In this document: piece by piece, positions 35,186-43,368 of the stretch
How the letters are laid out: each line of letters opens with the position of its first letter
How positions within the stretch are numbered: position 1 is the stretch's first letter
NCBI RefSeq assembly: GCF_003337435.1
Contig: NZ_QPJS01000001.1
Location: 512,513-576,512 of the forward strand
DNA length: 64,000 nucleotides
Reading direction: 5' to 3'
From: Schleiferia thermophila
Lineage (GTDB): Bacteria; Bacteroidota; Bacteroidia; Flavobacteriales; Schleiferiaceae
Notes under the pieces: generated by a model
The model's database searches: none
What the model saw: only the letters and a program-made list of their open reading frames with translations
Told to the model about the DNA's origin: nothing
Made by a program: the position numbers and the translations under genes

Positions 35186-35767
35186 TTACATCTCGGTCGG
35201 AAAGAGTTCGAGCTCTTTTACAAGTTCTCTGACTTCAGGGTATTTGTCCATGAGAAATTTAAACTTTTTGAAATTTTCAGGTATGGAGCGATCAGCCTCC
35301 TCTTCGGGTTTAGTTTCAACTCGCTCAAAAATAAATTCGATAGCAAAATTGTTGAGTTTTTTCCTGAAGGTGTCTATATAGGTCTCCAGATGGTCTTTTA
35401 TCAGGGATTCAACTGCCAGCGATGGGGTATGCACAGTGATGCGATTGCCGGAGATTTCCACTGGTTTCCATGTTTTCATCTGGTCTGCATGAATGGCATT
35501 TTTGTTTTGACGTACCCATTCAGCACACTCGTCCCAAATTTCCAGTACCTTATCCAATTCAAGAGGGTCCTCGGGTAGGTGGTGGATTTCCATGGTACTG
35601 TTGAGACTTCCGAGCTGCTGATTAATGGAAAATATACTTTTGCGGGCCTCGGCTCCTTCAGAATTTTTTATGGGCTCTGTTTCTTTAATTTCATACTTTT
35701 CAGCTCTAGTGACCTGTTGAATGTCTGGAGGATTTTCTCCCGGGTTTTTCAGAGGCTCCGGAGTCAA
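35186..35767 (-). CDS. dnaX: DnaX tau-specific C-terminal part (-1 frame)
   Basis: This 193-codon frame (TTG 35767, no ATG near its start) holds the tau C-terminal region. It begins with a Pro/Glu-rich linker (TPEPLKNPGENPPDIQQ) and continues into the domain IHHLPEDPLELDKVLEIWDE to the C-terminus YPEVRELVKELELFPTEM, which resembles the end of other Bacteroidota DnaX proteins. It lies in the -1 frame relative to the gamma ORF. After slippage at 35818-35824 the frame reads VERSEGLTESGPSDQKK and runs into it without a stop, giving a tau of about 566 residues. It is most likely not a separate gene. In other bacteria tau binds the polymerase and DnaB helicase. pyrR follows 39 bases later. Confidence 0.88.
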   Translation of the reverse strand: MTPEPLKNPGENPPDIQQVTRAEKYEIKETEPIKNSEGAEARKSIFSINQQLGSLNSTMEIHHLPEDPLELDKVLEIWDECAEWVRQNKNAIHADQMKTWKPVEISGNRITVHTPSLAVESLIKDHLETYIDTFRKKLNNFAIEFIFERVETKPEEEADRSIPENFKKFKFLMDKYPEVRELVKELELFPTEM

Positions 35768-35775
35768 TTTTTTTT

Positions 35776-35824
35776 GGTCTGAAGGCCCTGACTCCGTAAG
35801 GCCTTCAGACCTTTCTACTTTTTT
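35776..35824 (-). promoter_or_regulatory. Programmed -1 ribosomal frameshift signal in dnaX
   Basis: On the minus strand the zero-frame codons CCA AAA AAG TAG contain the slippery heptamer A AAA AAG (35824-35818). The gamma stop TAG follows directly, then a 6-base spacer counted from the heptamer (TAGAAA, 35817-35812) and a perfect 12-bp stem, GGTCTGAAGGCC (35811-35800) with GGCCTTCAGACC (35787-35776), enclosing a 12-base loop. Heptamer, frame and stem distance are those of the known E. coli dnaX signal. No Shine-Dalgarno-like stimulator is seen upstream. Confidence 0.92.
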
Positions 35825-36885
35825 GGTTCTTTGGATTTAAATATCGAGCTGAGCTGTATCAATGTCAACTCTACCAAAAGTCTGGGATTATTGGAAGTCT
35901 TGTATTTAACATCTGTTTCGTTGAGTGTTTTTAACGCCTTGAAAATATCGTTAGGCGACAATTTACTGGCCTGTTCTTCGTATTTGTTTTTAATTTGATG
36001 TGGTACTTCAAGCAGTGATTTTGTCCGATTGTTACCGGCTACCAACAGATCTCTGAAATGGGAAGCCAATCCATTGATAAAAATCTGTGCATCGTGTCCA
36101 TGGTCTAAAATTTCCTTAAATATCAAAAGCAATTGCCATGGGTCGTTGACCAGCAAGGAATCAACGACTTTAAAATAGTATTCATAGTCGAGTACGTTGA
36201 GATTTTTGATGGTCTCATCGAAAGTGAGATTTTTACCAGAAAACGATACCATTTTGTCAAAAATGGAGAGTGCATCCCGCAGGGCACCATCTGATTTTTG
36301 GGCTATGATATGCAAGGCCATAGGCTCGGCTTGTATACCTTCTTTTTCACAAATCTTTTGCAGATGTGCTACTATCTCATCTACGCTAATTCGCCGGAAA
36401 TCATACACCTGACAACGAGAGAGAATGGTAGGCAGGATTTTGTGCTTTTCAGTTGTGGCCAGGATAAATTTAACATGGATGGGGGGCTCTTCCAGAGTTT
36501 TCAGAAAGGCGTTGAAGGCGGCAGTCGTCAGCATATGCACCTCGTCGATGATGTAAACTTTGTATCTGCCCAGCTGTGGTGCTACTCTGACTTGCTCGTT
36601 CAGGTGCCTGATGTCATCTACGCTGTTGTTTGAGGCGGCATCCAGCTCAAAAATATTGAGGCTGTAGTCGGTAAGATCGTCTTTTGATGTCTGATTGATC
36701 CTTCTGGCGACGATTCTGGCACAAGTGGTTTTACCTACACCCCGGGGACCTGTAAACAGTAGTGCATGTGCTAATTGGTTGTTTTGGATGGCTCGTTCCA
36801 AAGTTTTGGTTATGTGCTCCTGCCCTACCACTGAGCTGAAGTCTGTGGGTCTGTATTTTCTTGCTGAAACAATAAATTCTTCCAT
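35815..36885 (-). CDS. dnaX: DNA polymerase III gamma/tau subunit (gamma product)
   Basis: 356 residues end at TAG right after the slippery site, corresponding to a gamma product. AAA+ motifs: Walker A GPRGVGKTTCARI, Walker B YIIDEVHMLT, sensor 1 FILATTEKHKI, arginine-finger SRC (ILSRCQVYDFRR), and the SDGALRDALSIFDK lid segment. It then covers the collar domain. As part of the clamp loader it places the sliding clamp on DNA. The four-cysteine zinc module normally found between Walker A and ELDAASNNSV is missing: only INQTSKDDLTDYSLNIF is there. The promoter element TACTTTTG ends 5 bases before ATG 36885, suggesting a leaderless mRNA. Continuation in the -1 frame gives tau. Confidence 0.95.
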   Translation of the reverse strand: MEEFIVSARKYRPTDFSSVVGQEHITKTLERAIQNNQLAHALLFTGPRGVGKTTCARIVARRINQTSKDDLTDYSLNIFELDAASNNSVDDIRHLNEQVRVAPQLGRYKVYIIDEVHMLTTAAFNAFLKTLEEPPIHVKFILATTEKHKILPTILSRCQVYDFRRISVDEIVAHLQKICEKEGIQAEPMALHIIAQKSDGALRDALSIFDKMVSFSGKNLTFDETIKNLNVLDYEYYFKVVDSLLVNDPWQLLLIFKEILDHGHDAQIFINGLASHFRDLLVAGNNRTKSLLEVPHQIKNKYEEQASKLSPNDIFKALKTLNETDVKYKTSNNPRLLVELTLIQLSSIFKSKEPKK

Positions 36886-36890
36886 ACGAG

Positions 36891-36898
36891 CAAAAGTA
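36891..36898 (-). promoter_or_regulatory. Candidate -7 promoter element of dnaX
   Basis: The minus strand reads TACTTTTG, an exact TAnnTTTG match, only 5 bases before ATG 36885. With a start about 5-7 bases downstream of the element the transcript would have almost no leader. No good -33 is seen. Confidence 0.5.
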
Positions 36899-37361
36899 CA
36901 GAGGACTCAAACAACGGTCGGAGACTTCACAACAATTTTTGTACGGGTACAAATCAGGCAAGTCGACAAGCTTTGGTTTCATTTTTAAATTGTCTTAGAG
37001 CAGAGTTCTCCACTGTGAAATTGGATTTTGATTTTATTTGATCGGAATAGCGTTGCTGTACGTATGTACTGTTTGTTCTACTTCATTTTCATTGTGAACA
37101 GTTGATTTACCGGGCACCTCGATGAATGATGTCAGTGGCCATAGGGTTGCACTAGGCTAATATGTTTGAAATTTTAAGTAAAAAATCTATTCTGGCACAA
37201 GCGTTTAGCTGTATAAAGCGATGTTTTGGTCCATTTGGAAAGCTGTTTATGGTCATGTATTGGTAATAGTGACCATCAATCAATCCATGGACTTCAAACG
37301 ACCTCTTAAATCTGACTCATCCAGACGGCGAAAGTGTGATTTCCCCCTGCAAATTAAGTTG

Positions 37362-37369
37362 TAGTTTTG
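37362..37369 (+). promoter_or_regulatory. Candidate -7 promoter element of tatA
   Basis: TAGTTTTG fits TAnnTTTG and lies 25 bases before ATG 37395. The same octamer precedes sucA. Confidence 0.55.
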
Positions 37370-37394
37370 CACGAAAAATTTTATTCAGGTACAG

Positions 37395-37586
37395 ATGAAT
37401 TTCTTGTGGATAATCCTTGGCATGATAGGTCCCTGGCAGATTGTGCTCATTGTTGTCATTGTTTTGCTTTTGTTTGGTGGAAAAAAAATTCCTGAACTCA
37501 TGCGAGGCCTCGGCTCCGGAGTCAGAGAGTTTAAAGACGCAATGAAAGAGCCCGAAAAAAAAGACGATAATAAAGCCAATCAGTAG
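37395..37586 (+). CDS. tatA: Twin-arginine translocase subunit TatA
   Basis: 63 residues, the classical TatA form: a short periplasmic start, the helix GPWQIVLIVVIVLLLFGG, the hinge FGGKKIPELMRGLGSG, an amphipathic helix REFKDAMKEPE and a short charged tail. It should oligomerise to form the Tat pore for folded proteins. The FGGKKIPEL pattern is the canonical one, unlike the FGADSIPEI of the homolog at 336. gatA begins 25 bases later, so the two are probably cotranscribed. Confidence 0.95.
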   Translation: MNFLWIILGMIGPWQIVLIVVIVLLLFGGKKIPELMRGLGSGVREFKDAMKEPEKKDDNKANQ

Positions 37587-37611
37587 TCATACCAACTATT
37601 ACATTTTGAAT

Positions 37612-39060
37612 ATGATGCACTACACCGGACTCAGGAGGTGGCAGGAATCTCTCAATAATGGGGAATTCAGTTGTCTCGATGCCGTAAATCACTACATTGA
37701 AAAAATTGAAAAAGATACGCATAATGCCTTTGTTGAGATTTTCTACGGCGAAGCCCGTGAACGTGCTACCGTAGTTGATCAGAAAATCAGATTTGGCACG
37801 GCTGGTCGGCTTGCCGGTATGATCATCGGAATCAAAGACAATATTTGTCTTAAGGGTCACCGTGTTTCGGCAGCCTCTAAAATTCTGGATGGATTTGAAA
37901 GTTTGTTTACAGCTACCGTAGTCGAACGATTGATAAAAGAGGATGCCATTATCATAGGCCGGCTTAATATGGATGAGTTTGCCATGGGCTCCACAAACAA
38001 AACTTCTGTGTATGGCCCTGCGCTGAATCCTCACAATAAGGCCATGGTACCCGGAGGTTCATCGGGAGGTTCTGCAGCTGCTGTAGCAGCCGGACTTTGT
38101 CATGCTGCACTGGGAAGTGACACGGGTGGAAGTGTACGTCAGCCAGCTGCATTTTGCGGTATTTATGGCATGAAGCCCAGCTATGGGCGACTCTCGAGGT
38201 ATGGTCTCATCGCCTTTGCCAGTTCACTCGACCAAATCGGCCCTCTGACCACCAATCTTGAAGACATGGCCCTTCTGTTGGAAGTGATGGCTGGCAAAGA
38301 CCCTATGGACTCAACCTCCTCGTCGCATGCGGTGGAGCCCTTCTCTGAAGCACTTGGTTCCGAGCGAAAATATACCATCGGATATCTCACGGAAACGCTC
38401 GAACATCCGGCACTTGACCCCGAAATTAAACAACTGACACTAGACACTTTGGACCATCTTCGTCAGGCGGGTCACACTGTGGTAGAAGCCCATCTACCTC
38501 ACCTGGACTATCTAACTCCTGTCTATTATATAATAGCTACTGCTGAAGCTTCAAGCAATCTGGCGCGCTACGATGGCGTACACTTCGGATACAGAAGCCC
38601 CAATGCCACCAATATGGATGAAGTGTATACTCTGTCGCGCACAGAAGGCTTTGGTCCAGAAGTCAAGCGCAGAATTACACTCGGTACCTTTGTACTGTCT
38701 TCGGGTTTCTATGATGCGTATTATGGTAAGGCACAAAAGGCAAGAAGGCTGATAGTACAGACTACCAATAATATTTTTGAAAAATGTGACTTTTTGCTAA
38801 CTCCGACGACCCCGGGTACGGCTTTTCCATTATCCAAGGTCTTTGATGATCCGACCAAATTGTATCTGGAGGATATTTTTACTGTGATGGCTAACATCAC
38901 CGGTATACCAGCGATCAGCATTCCTATGGGCCAACATAGCAACGGATTGCCAATAGGCTTACAACTTATGGCACCGGTCTTTAAAGATTTTCAAATCATA
39001 GAAATGGCCGATCAGGTATCAAAATTGAGCACCTACAATCCGGATTTGGTCAACAAATAA
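37612..39060 (+). CDS. gatA: Glutamyl-tRNA(Gln) amidotransferase subunit A
   Basis: 482 residues from ATG 37612. The amidase-signature triad is visible: Lys in GMIIGIKDNICLKG, and the cis-Ser and nucleophile Ser in VPGGSSGGSAAAVAAG and SDTGGSVRQPAAFCGIYG. GatA-specific features include YGRLSRYGLIAFASSLDQIG and RRITLGTFVLSSGFYDAYY. It supplies ammonia from glutamine to transamidate Glu-tRNA(Gln); subunits B and C must be encoded elsewhere. It follows tatA and precedes the DUF2452 gene. Confidence 0.95.
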   Translation: MMHYTGLRRWQESLNNGEFSCLDAVNHYIEKIEKDTHNAFVEIFYGEARERATVVDQKIRFGTAGRLAGMIIGIKDNICLKGHRVSAASKILDGFESLFTATVVERLIKEDAIIIGRLNMDEFAMGSTNKTSVYGPALNPHNKAMVPGGSSGGSAAAVAAGLCHAALGSDTGGSVRQPAAFCGIYGMKPSYGRLSRYGLIAFASSLDQIGPLTTNLEDMALLLEVMAGKDPMDSTSSSHAVEPFSEALGSERKYTIGYLTETLEHPALDPEIKQLTLDTLDHLRQAGHTVVEAHLPHLDYLTPVYYIIATAEASSNLARYDGVHFGYRSPNATNMDEVYTLSRTEGFGPEVKRRITLGTFVLSSGFYDAYYGKAQKARRLIVQTTNNIFEKCDFLLTPTTPGTAFPLSKVFDDPTKLYLEDIFTVMANITGIPAISIPMGQHSNGLPIGLQLMAPVFKDFQIIEMADQVSKLSTYNPDLVNK

Positions 39061-39084
39061 TGCTGCAACCGGTTTGAAATAAAC

Positions 39085-39519
39085 ATGAATGAAGATTTCG
39101 CAAACCCGATTGACAAGGATAAGACAACCGATAAACCGTCTGCTTTGCCCTATGCTCATCATGTAGGCAGTGCAGTAGTAAAACCCCTGGATATGGGTAA
39201 AACCATCGGAAGAGCAATCGCTGCCATGGAACATCAGACAGACCTTCAGCTGTCGCAGATCAGAGAACAGGTAGAATTGCTGATGAAACAGGCCGATGGG
39301 ATCCAGCGTCGAAAAGAGTTGGCACGCATCATTTACGGATGTGAAATCCGTTTCAAACCAGAAATAAATCACGTATATCACCTCTATCGCAAAGGCGACG
39401 GTTCTCATGTGCTCAGTATGGTAGGACCTGAAGAGTGGGGCAGGTCCAGAAGACCAGGCGAATACCTTTACAGCGTGAAACTACTGGCCGACCATACCTG
39501 GGAAATCGTAAACAAATGA
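39085..39519 (+). CDS. DUF2452 domain protein
   Basis: 144 residues, soluble. The family pattern is clear: NPIDKDKTTDKPSALPYAHH, VGSAVVKPLDMGKTIGRA, a central helix QLSQIREQVELLMKQADG, then HLYRKGDGSHVLSMVGPEEW and the C-terminal KLLADHTWEIV. DUF2452 proteins are found mainly in Bacteroidota and some proteobacteria; their function is not known. The central coiled-coil helix and the PEEWG stretch are the best conserved parts as I recall. It follows gatA after 24 bases. Confidence 0.9.
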   Translation: MNEDFANPIDKDKTTDKPSALPYAHHVGSAVVKPLDMGKTIGRAIAAMEHQTDLQLSQIREQVELLMKQADGIQRRKELARIIYGCEIRFKPEINHVYHLYRKGDGSHVLSMVGPEEWGRSRRPGEYLYSVKLLADHTWEIVNK

Positions 39520-39717
39520 AGGTGAATAGTGTTTCAATAGCTTCGCTCTTATCCACCTTCAACCACCAACAAATTGAAATCCAAGCAAGCAGGAGATTTA
39601 ATCATCTACTAACAAATTGCTATGGTCTGTAAGGCTGTTCTTTAAAATTTTATAAGCAGTTTTGCTATATTTTGCCAGAGGATTCTTTAAAGACCATTTA
39701 CAGATAAAAACCGATGT

Positions 39718-41748
39718 ATGCACATTGACATTTTTGGTGAATTTGTACTCATTCTTGGTGTTTCAGCTTTGATGATTATGATTTTTCAGCGTATCCGATT
39801 GCCTTCAGTCATCGGATTCTTAGCCGCTGGAATGCTTATCGGACCATTTGGGCTTAGCCTGATCACGGGGACCGAACAAATTGAAATCCTCTCTGAAATT
39901 GGCCTGGTATTGTTACTTTTTCTCATCGGTATTGAATTTAATCTCAAAACACTGTCAGCTATTCGCACCACCGTTTTCATTGGCGGGGGTTTGCAGGTGA
40001 TTTTCTCCATTCTGCTGACAGGATTGATATCCTATCTCTATGGGTTTAATCCAAATGTATCGCTGCTCATAGGTTTTATGGTTTCGCTAAGCAGTACTGC
40101 AGTGGTAATCAAATTATTGCAGGCTGCTGGCCGGATTAACAATCAGGAAGGAAAAAGTTCAATGGCCATTCTCATCTTTCAGGATTTAATAGCTGTGCCT
40201 ATGATGCTGCTTATACCAATCATGGCCGGCAAGGGTAGCGGTAACACATGGTACCTACTCTTCTTATTGGTTTTAAAAACTCTTGCTGTATTACTTTTTG
40301 TACTTCTCGCTGCCCGGTATTTATTCCCGGCATTGATGTATCAGGTAGCATCGACCAAGAGTCAGGAGCTTTTTATTCTCACTATTTTACTGACTTGCTT
40401 TGCTATTGCCTGGCTTACCAATGAAGCTGGTCTTTCACTGGCACTCGGAGCATTCCTTGCCGGTCTGGTCATATCAGAGAGCGAGTACAGCCACCAGGCA
40501 GTTGCCAATGTGCTGCCTTTTAGAGAAGTATTTATGAGTTTTTTTTTCATTTCCATAGGCTTAATGGTTGATTTGGGATTTTTCCTTCAGAATTTTTACT
40601 GGATAATTTTATTGACCTTAGCGGTAGTTTTTCTGAAATTCATTGCCGGTTCTTCTGCGCTGATTATGCTGGGCAAATCAACGCGTGTTTCCCTTATGAC
40701 CGGCCTCGCTTTAGCGCAGATTGGGGAGTTTTCTTTTGTGCTGCTCAAAACTGCCAAAGATTACTCTTTGATATCAGGCACTGTAAATCAGTATTTTCTG
40801 TCCATATCCATTTTTTCTATTTTAGTGACACCTTTGATAATCAATCAAATGGATAGAATTTGTGACTTGTTGGGGCAGACTAATGTGCCGGTAATACTCA
40901 GTAAGTTTAACAATATGATACGACCAGGCGATCGCGTGGAACTCGCTGAAATACCGAAAGAAACCTTGAGCGATCACCTGTTGATCATCGGCTATGGAAT
41001 CAATGGCAAAAATGTAAGCAGAGCCGCCAGATTTTCGGGAATACCGCACGTAGTAATTGAAATTGACGGGCGCCTTGTCAAAGAAGCGAAGGAACAGGGA
41101 GTGCAGGTCATTTTCGGAGATGCGATACACACAGAAGTACTCAATAGTGCTCATGTAGAAAAAGCAAGGGTTGCAGTGATCGCAATTTCCGATTTGAATG
41201 CAACCAAGCGAATTATTTCGGCCATTCGTGTGCTAAGTCAAAACGTGTATTTAATCGTTCGAACCCGCTATGTGCGCGAAATCGAAGAGTTGGTAGCTCT
41301 CGGTGCCGATGAGGTCATACCCGAAGAGTTTGAAACCTCCATTGAAATTTTCAGTCGGGTATTGCACAAATACCTGGTGCCCATGCATGAAATATCTGAG
41401 GTGATTTCTACCATCAGAAGTGCACATTACGAGCTTTTTCGACCCGTGGAAGCTCGAAGCTCCAGCTCCGTAGACCTGAACATACCTGATTTGTCTGTTG
41501 CAGCCATCAAGGTAAGCAAGCTGGCTTCAGGATTAGCTGGCCGAAAGATTTCTGAAAGTGGCTTGCGACAAAAGTATAACCTCAATCTTATTGCCATTCG
41601 GCGGGGTAAAGACTACATACAGGATATCAGACCTGATGAAGAAATCAAGCAGGACGACGTCCTCTATGTAGTGGGTACATTTGACAATATATCCGCTCTC
41701 TATCGTCGGGTAAGTGATACCGGCCACTGGGGTACTACCGATGAATAA
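39718..41748 (+). CDS. CPA2-family cation:proton antiporter with RCK domain (Kef-like)
   Basis: 676 residues. About 12 membrane helices form the exchanger core (residues 1-390; LAAGMLIGPFGLSLI, LLFLIGIEFNLKTL, FQDLIAVPMML). A TrkA-N Rossmann domain follows (LLIIGYGINGKNVSRAARF, then FGDAIHTEVLNSAHVEKAR), and a TrkA-C domain is at the end. The layout is that of the KefB/KefC and YbaL type, which export K+ for H+ under ligand control; a glutathione site cannot be assigned. The conserved-unknown gene at 41794 and the thioesterase gene follow on the same strand. Confidence 0.93.
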   Translation: MHIDIFGEFVLILGVSALMIMIFQRIRLPSVIGFLAAGMLIGPFGLSLITGTEQIEILSEIGLVLLLFLIGIEFNLKTLSAIRTTVFIGGGLQVIFSILLTGLISYLYGFNPNVSLLIGFMVSLSSTAVVIKLLQAAGRINNQEGKSSMAILIFQDLIAVPMMLLIPIMAGKGSGNTWYLLFLLVLKTLAVLLFVLLAARYLFPALMYQVASTKSQELFILTILLTCFAIAWLTNEAGLSLALGAFLAGLVISESEYSHQAVANVLPFREVFMSFFFISIGLMVDLGFFLQNFYWIILLTLAVVFLKFIAGSSALIMLGKSTRVSLMTGLALAQIGEFSFVLLKTAKDYSLISGTVNQYFLSISIFSILVTPLIINQMDRICDLLGQTNVPVILSKFNNMIRPGDRVELAEIPKETLSDHLLIIGYGINGKNVSRAARFSGIPHVVIEIDGRLVKEAKEQGVQVIFGDAIHTEVLNSAHVEKARVAVIAISDLNATKRIISAIRVLSQNVYLIVRTRYVREIEELVALGADEVIPEEFETSIEIFSRVLHKYLVPMHEISEVISTIRSAHYELFRPVEARSSSSVDLNIPDLSVAAIKVSKLASGLAGRKISESGLRQKYNLNLIAIRRGKDYIQDIRPDEEIKQDDVLYVVGTFDNISALYRRVSDTGHWGTTDE

Positions 41749-41793
41749 ACAACTCAACATAAATAATTTTTTCTTATTCTCAACAACTTAAAT

Positions 41794-42294
41794 ATGTCAC
41801 ACTACACACCTGATTTTTACAAAATCGTCAAAGAAAAATCGCTGGCACTTACCGATGCCCAATACCTGGATACCATCAATTATCTGGTCGATGAGCAGCC
41901 CATTCTCGCTTCCTTACTCTTCGATTTGGACGAAGAAATTCCTGAAGAAATGCAGGAATATCTGTATCAAGCTGTATTGATGCTGGTAAGCGGATTTAAG
42001 GAAGTCGGACTACATGTAAACATGGTAGGCGAAGATGGTATAAAAAAAATCATCAACGAAAAAAATGAACTGTATAAATCCATCATCAACGATGAGAACC
42101 CCCAGTTTGACAAGGAAAAATTGCTCTCCTTGAGCGATAATCCTTCAGTTCTACGGTTGCTTTTTGACAATTTTTTTGATCGTATATCTCAGCATCAAAA
42201 GTACAATGTGTATGACCATCTCAACCTGATGTTTATGCTTGATGTGCTGATATCAGTGATCGAAGAACATACAGATCTACACAGAGAGATATGA
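41794..42294 (+). CDS. Conserved hypothetical protein
   Basis: 166 residues, acidic and almost wholly alpha-helical, without signal or membrane segment (HYTPDFYKIVKEKSLALTDA; DEEIPEEMQEYLYQAVLMLV; LFDNFFDRISQHQKYNVYDH). I recall similar proteins only in Bacteroidota and know no function. It starts 45 bases after the CPA2 antiporter and ends 3 bases before the PaaI-type thioesterase, so all three are probably in one transcript. Confidence 0.72.
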   Translation: MSHYTPDFYKIVKEKSLALTDAQYLDTINYLVDEQPILASLLFDLDEEIPEEMQEYLYQAVLMLVSGFKEVGLHVNMVGEDGIKKIINEKNELYKSIINDENPQFDKEKLLSLSDNPSVLRLLFDNFFDRISQHQKYNVYDHLNLMFMLDVLISVIEEHTDLHREI

Positions 42295-42297
42295 CCC

Positions 42298-42729
42298 ATG
42301 TATACAGCCGAAGAGATTGTAAATTACATGATGGCCAACGATGCATTTAGCCGTTGGCTGGGTATCGAGGTCGATAAGATCAGCCCAGGTCATTCCAGGC
42401 TAATCATGACCATCAGAGAAGAAATGACCAATGGCTTTCACATTGCTCATGGAGGCATTGTGTATTCTCTTGCAGATAGTGCCCTGGCCTTTGCAGCAAA
42501 TGCTCACGGCAAAATTGCCAAAACCATTCAGCTTACATGCCAGTATGTCCAGTCTCTGTTCTTAGGGCAGCAACTTTTTGCGGAGGCTATCGAAACTACG
42601 CGCACCCGTAAATTCGCCTATTATACCATTCATATTTACACGGATAACCAAGTTGTTGCAACCCTTCAGGGCATGGCCTACATCAGTGAGAAGGATTGGA
42701 TTATCAAATCAACTTCTTCAGGTATGTGA
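42298..42729 (+). CDS. PaaI-type hotdog-fold thioesterase
   Basis: 143 residues of the hotdog fold. The PaaI/4HBT core is MTNGFHIAHGGIVYSLADSA, with the conserved HGG and the acidic residue on the central helix, then FAANAHGKIAKT and a ring-opening region CQYVQSLFLGQQLFAEA. It hydrolyses acyl-CoA thioesters; PaaI acts in phenylacetate degradation, but no other paa genes are in the window, so a general housekeeping thioesterase is as likely. Its last 26 bases overlap the 3' end of aat on the other strand. Confidence 0.88.
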   Translation: MYTAEEIVNYMMANDAFSRWLGIEVDKISPGHSRLIMTIREEMTNGFHIAHGGIVYSLADSALAFAANAHGKIAKTIQLTCQYVQSLFLGQQLFAEAIETTRTRKFAYYTIHIYTDNQVVATLQGMAYISEKDWIIKSTSSGM

Positions 42730-43354
42730 GGAAGCCTCCCCTACTTACAACCTCTGCTCCTAGAGATAGCAGATGGTTTGTTACTTGCTGACAATCGATA
42801 AGTTGTATTTCTCCTGTTTGAGTCCAATGCCTGCATATACTCAATAGGGCAAACTTGGATGCATTGCTTTCCTGGCTAAACATGGATTCTCCAAAAAATA
42901 CCTTGCCAATCCTTACACCATAAAGTCCCCCCACCAGGCGATCCCCATTCCAGGTTTCTACCGAGAGGGCGTATCCCTTTTTATGCAGTTGAGAATATGC
43001 CCAACGAATTTCACTGGTAATCCATGTACCCGATTGGCCGGCCCTGCGCACATTTGCACACCGGTCAATCACTATTTCAAAGCATTGATTTATAGTATAC
43101 CGAAATATATTTCTGCTAAAAACATTTCGCATGCTGTGGCTTACATGTGCCTTGTGTGGAAAGAGTATAAGCCTGGGATCAGGTGACCACCATTGAATTA
43201 CTTCCCCCTCATTGTACCAAGGGAAAAAGCCATGACGGTAAGCATCCAGGAGGACATCTACCGTGAGGTTGCCACCAATGTAGATGGGGAAATCTCCCGG
43301 ATCATTTGCTCCAGGATATTCAAAAAGCGAATCCACATCTTTAATTTGGCTCAA
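42704..43354 (-). CDS. aat: Leucyl/phenylalanyl-tRNA-protein transferase
   Basis: About 216 residues from TTG 43354; the frame is open to 43444 but has no ATG, so the start is uncertain. Family motifs: IYIGGNLTVDVLLDAYRHG, FFPWYNEGEVIQWWSPDPR, GTWITSEIRWAYSQLH and FFGESMFSQESNASKFAL. The enzyme adds Leu or Phe to N-terminal Arg or Lys of proteins, marking them for ClpAP/ClpS. The protein stops a little earlier than E. coli Aat (ends FLTYLKKLI). The gene is divergent from the alkyltransferase-like gene, with start codons only about 14 bases apart, and convergent with the thioesterase. Confidence 0.9.
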   Translation of the reverse strand: MSQIKDVDSLFEYPGANDPGDFPIYIGGNLTVDVLLDAYRHGFFPWYNEGEVIQWWSPDPRLILFPHKAHVSHSMRNVFSRNIFRYTINQCFEIVIDRCANVRRAGQSGTWITSEIRWAYSQLHKKGYALSVETWNGDRLVGGLYGVRIGKVFFGESMFSQESNASKFALLSICRHWTQTGEIQLIDCQQVTNHLLSLGAEVVSRGGFLTYLKKLI

Positions 43355-43368
43355 AATTTCATTTTTGT

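Larger units (their letters stand above)
36886..37394. other. Intergenic region between dnaX and tatA
   Basis: About 510 bases between divergent genes. It carries the dnaX -7 element at its left edge and the tatA -7 element at 37362. I find no open frame, RNA gene or repeat that I can support in the middle. Confidence 0.6.

Noticed and set aside
35768-35775. Run of eight A on the minus strand as a transcriptional slippage site for tau
   Set aside because: It lies beyond the gamma stop codon, so slippage there could not rescue the zero frame. The heptamer upstream is in the right place.
35776-35811. The dnaX stem as an intrinsic terminator
   Set aside because: On the coding strand it is followed by A residues, not T, and lies in the middle of the open tau frame. 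No plus-strand gene needs a terminator there.
35186-36885. dnaX as a frameshifted pseudogene or as two separate genes
   Set aside because: The slippery heptamer in correct register, the 6-base spacer and the perfect 12-bp stem make programmed frameshifting far more likely. The downstream frame has no ATG near its beginning.
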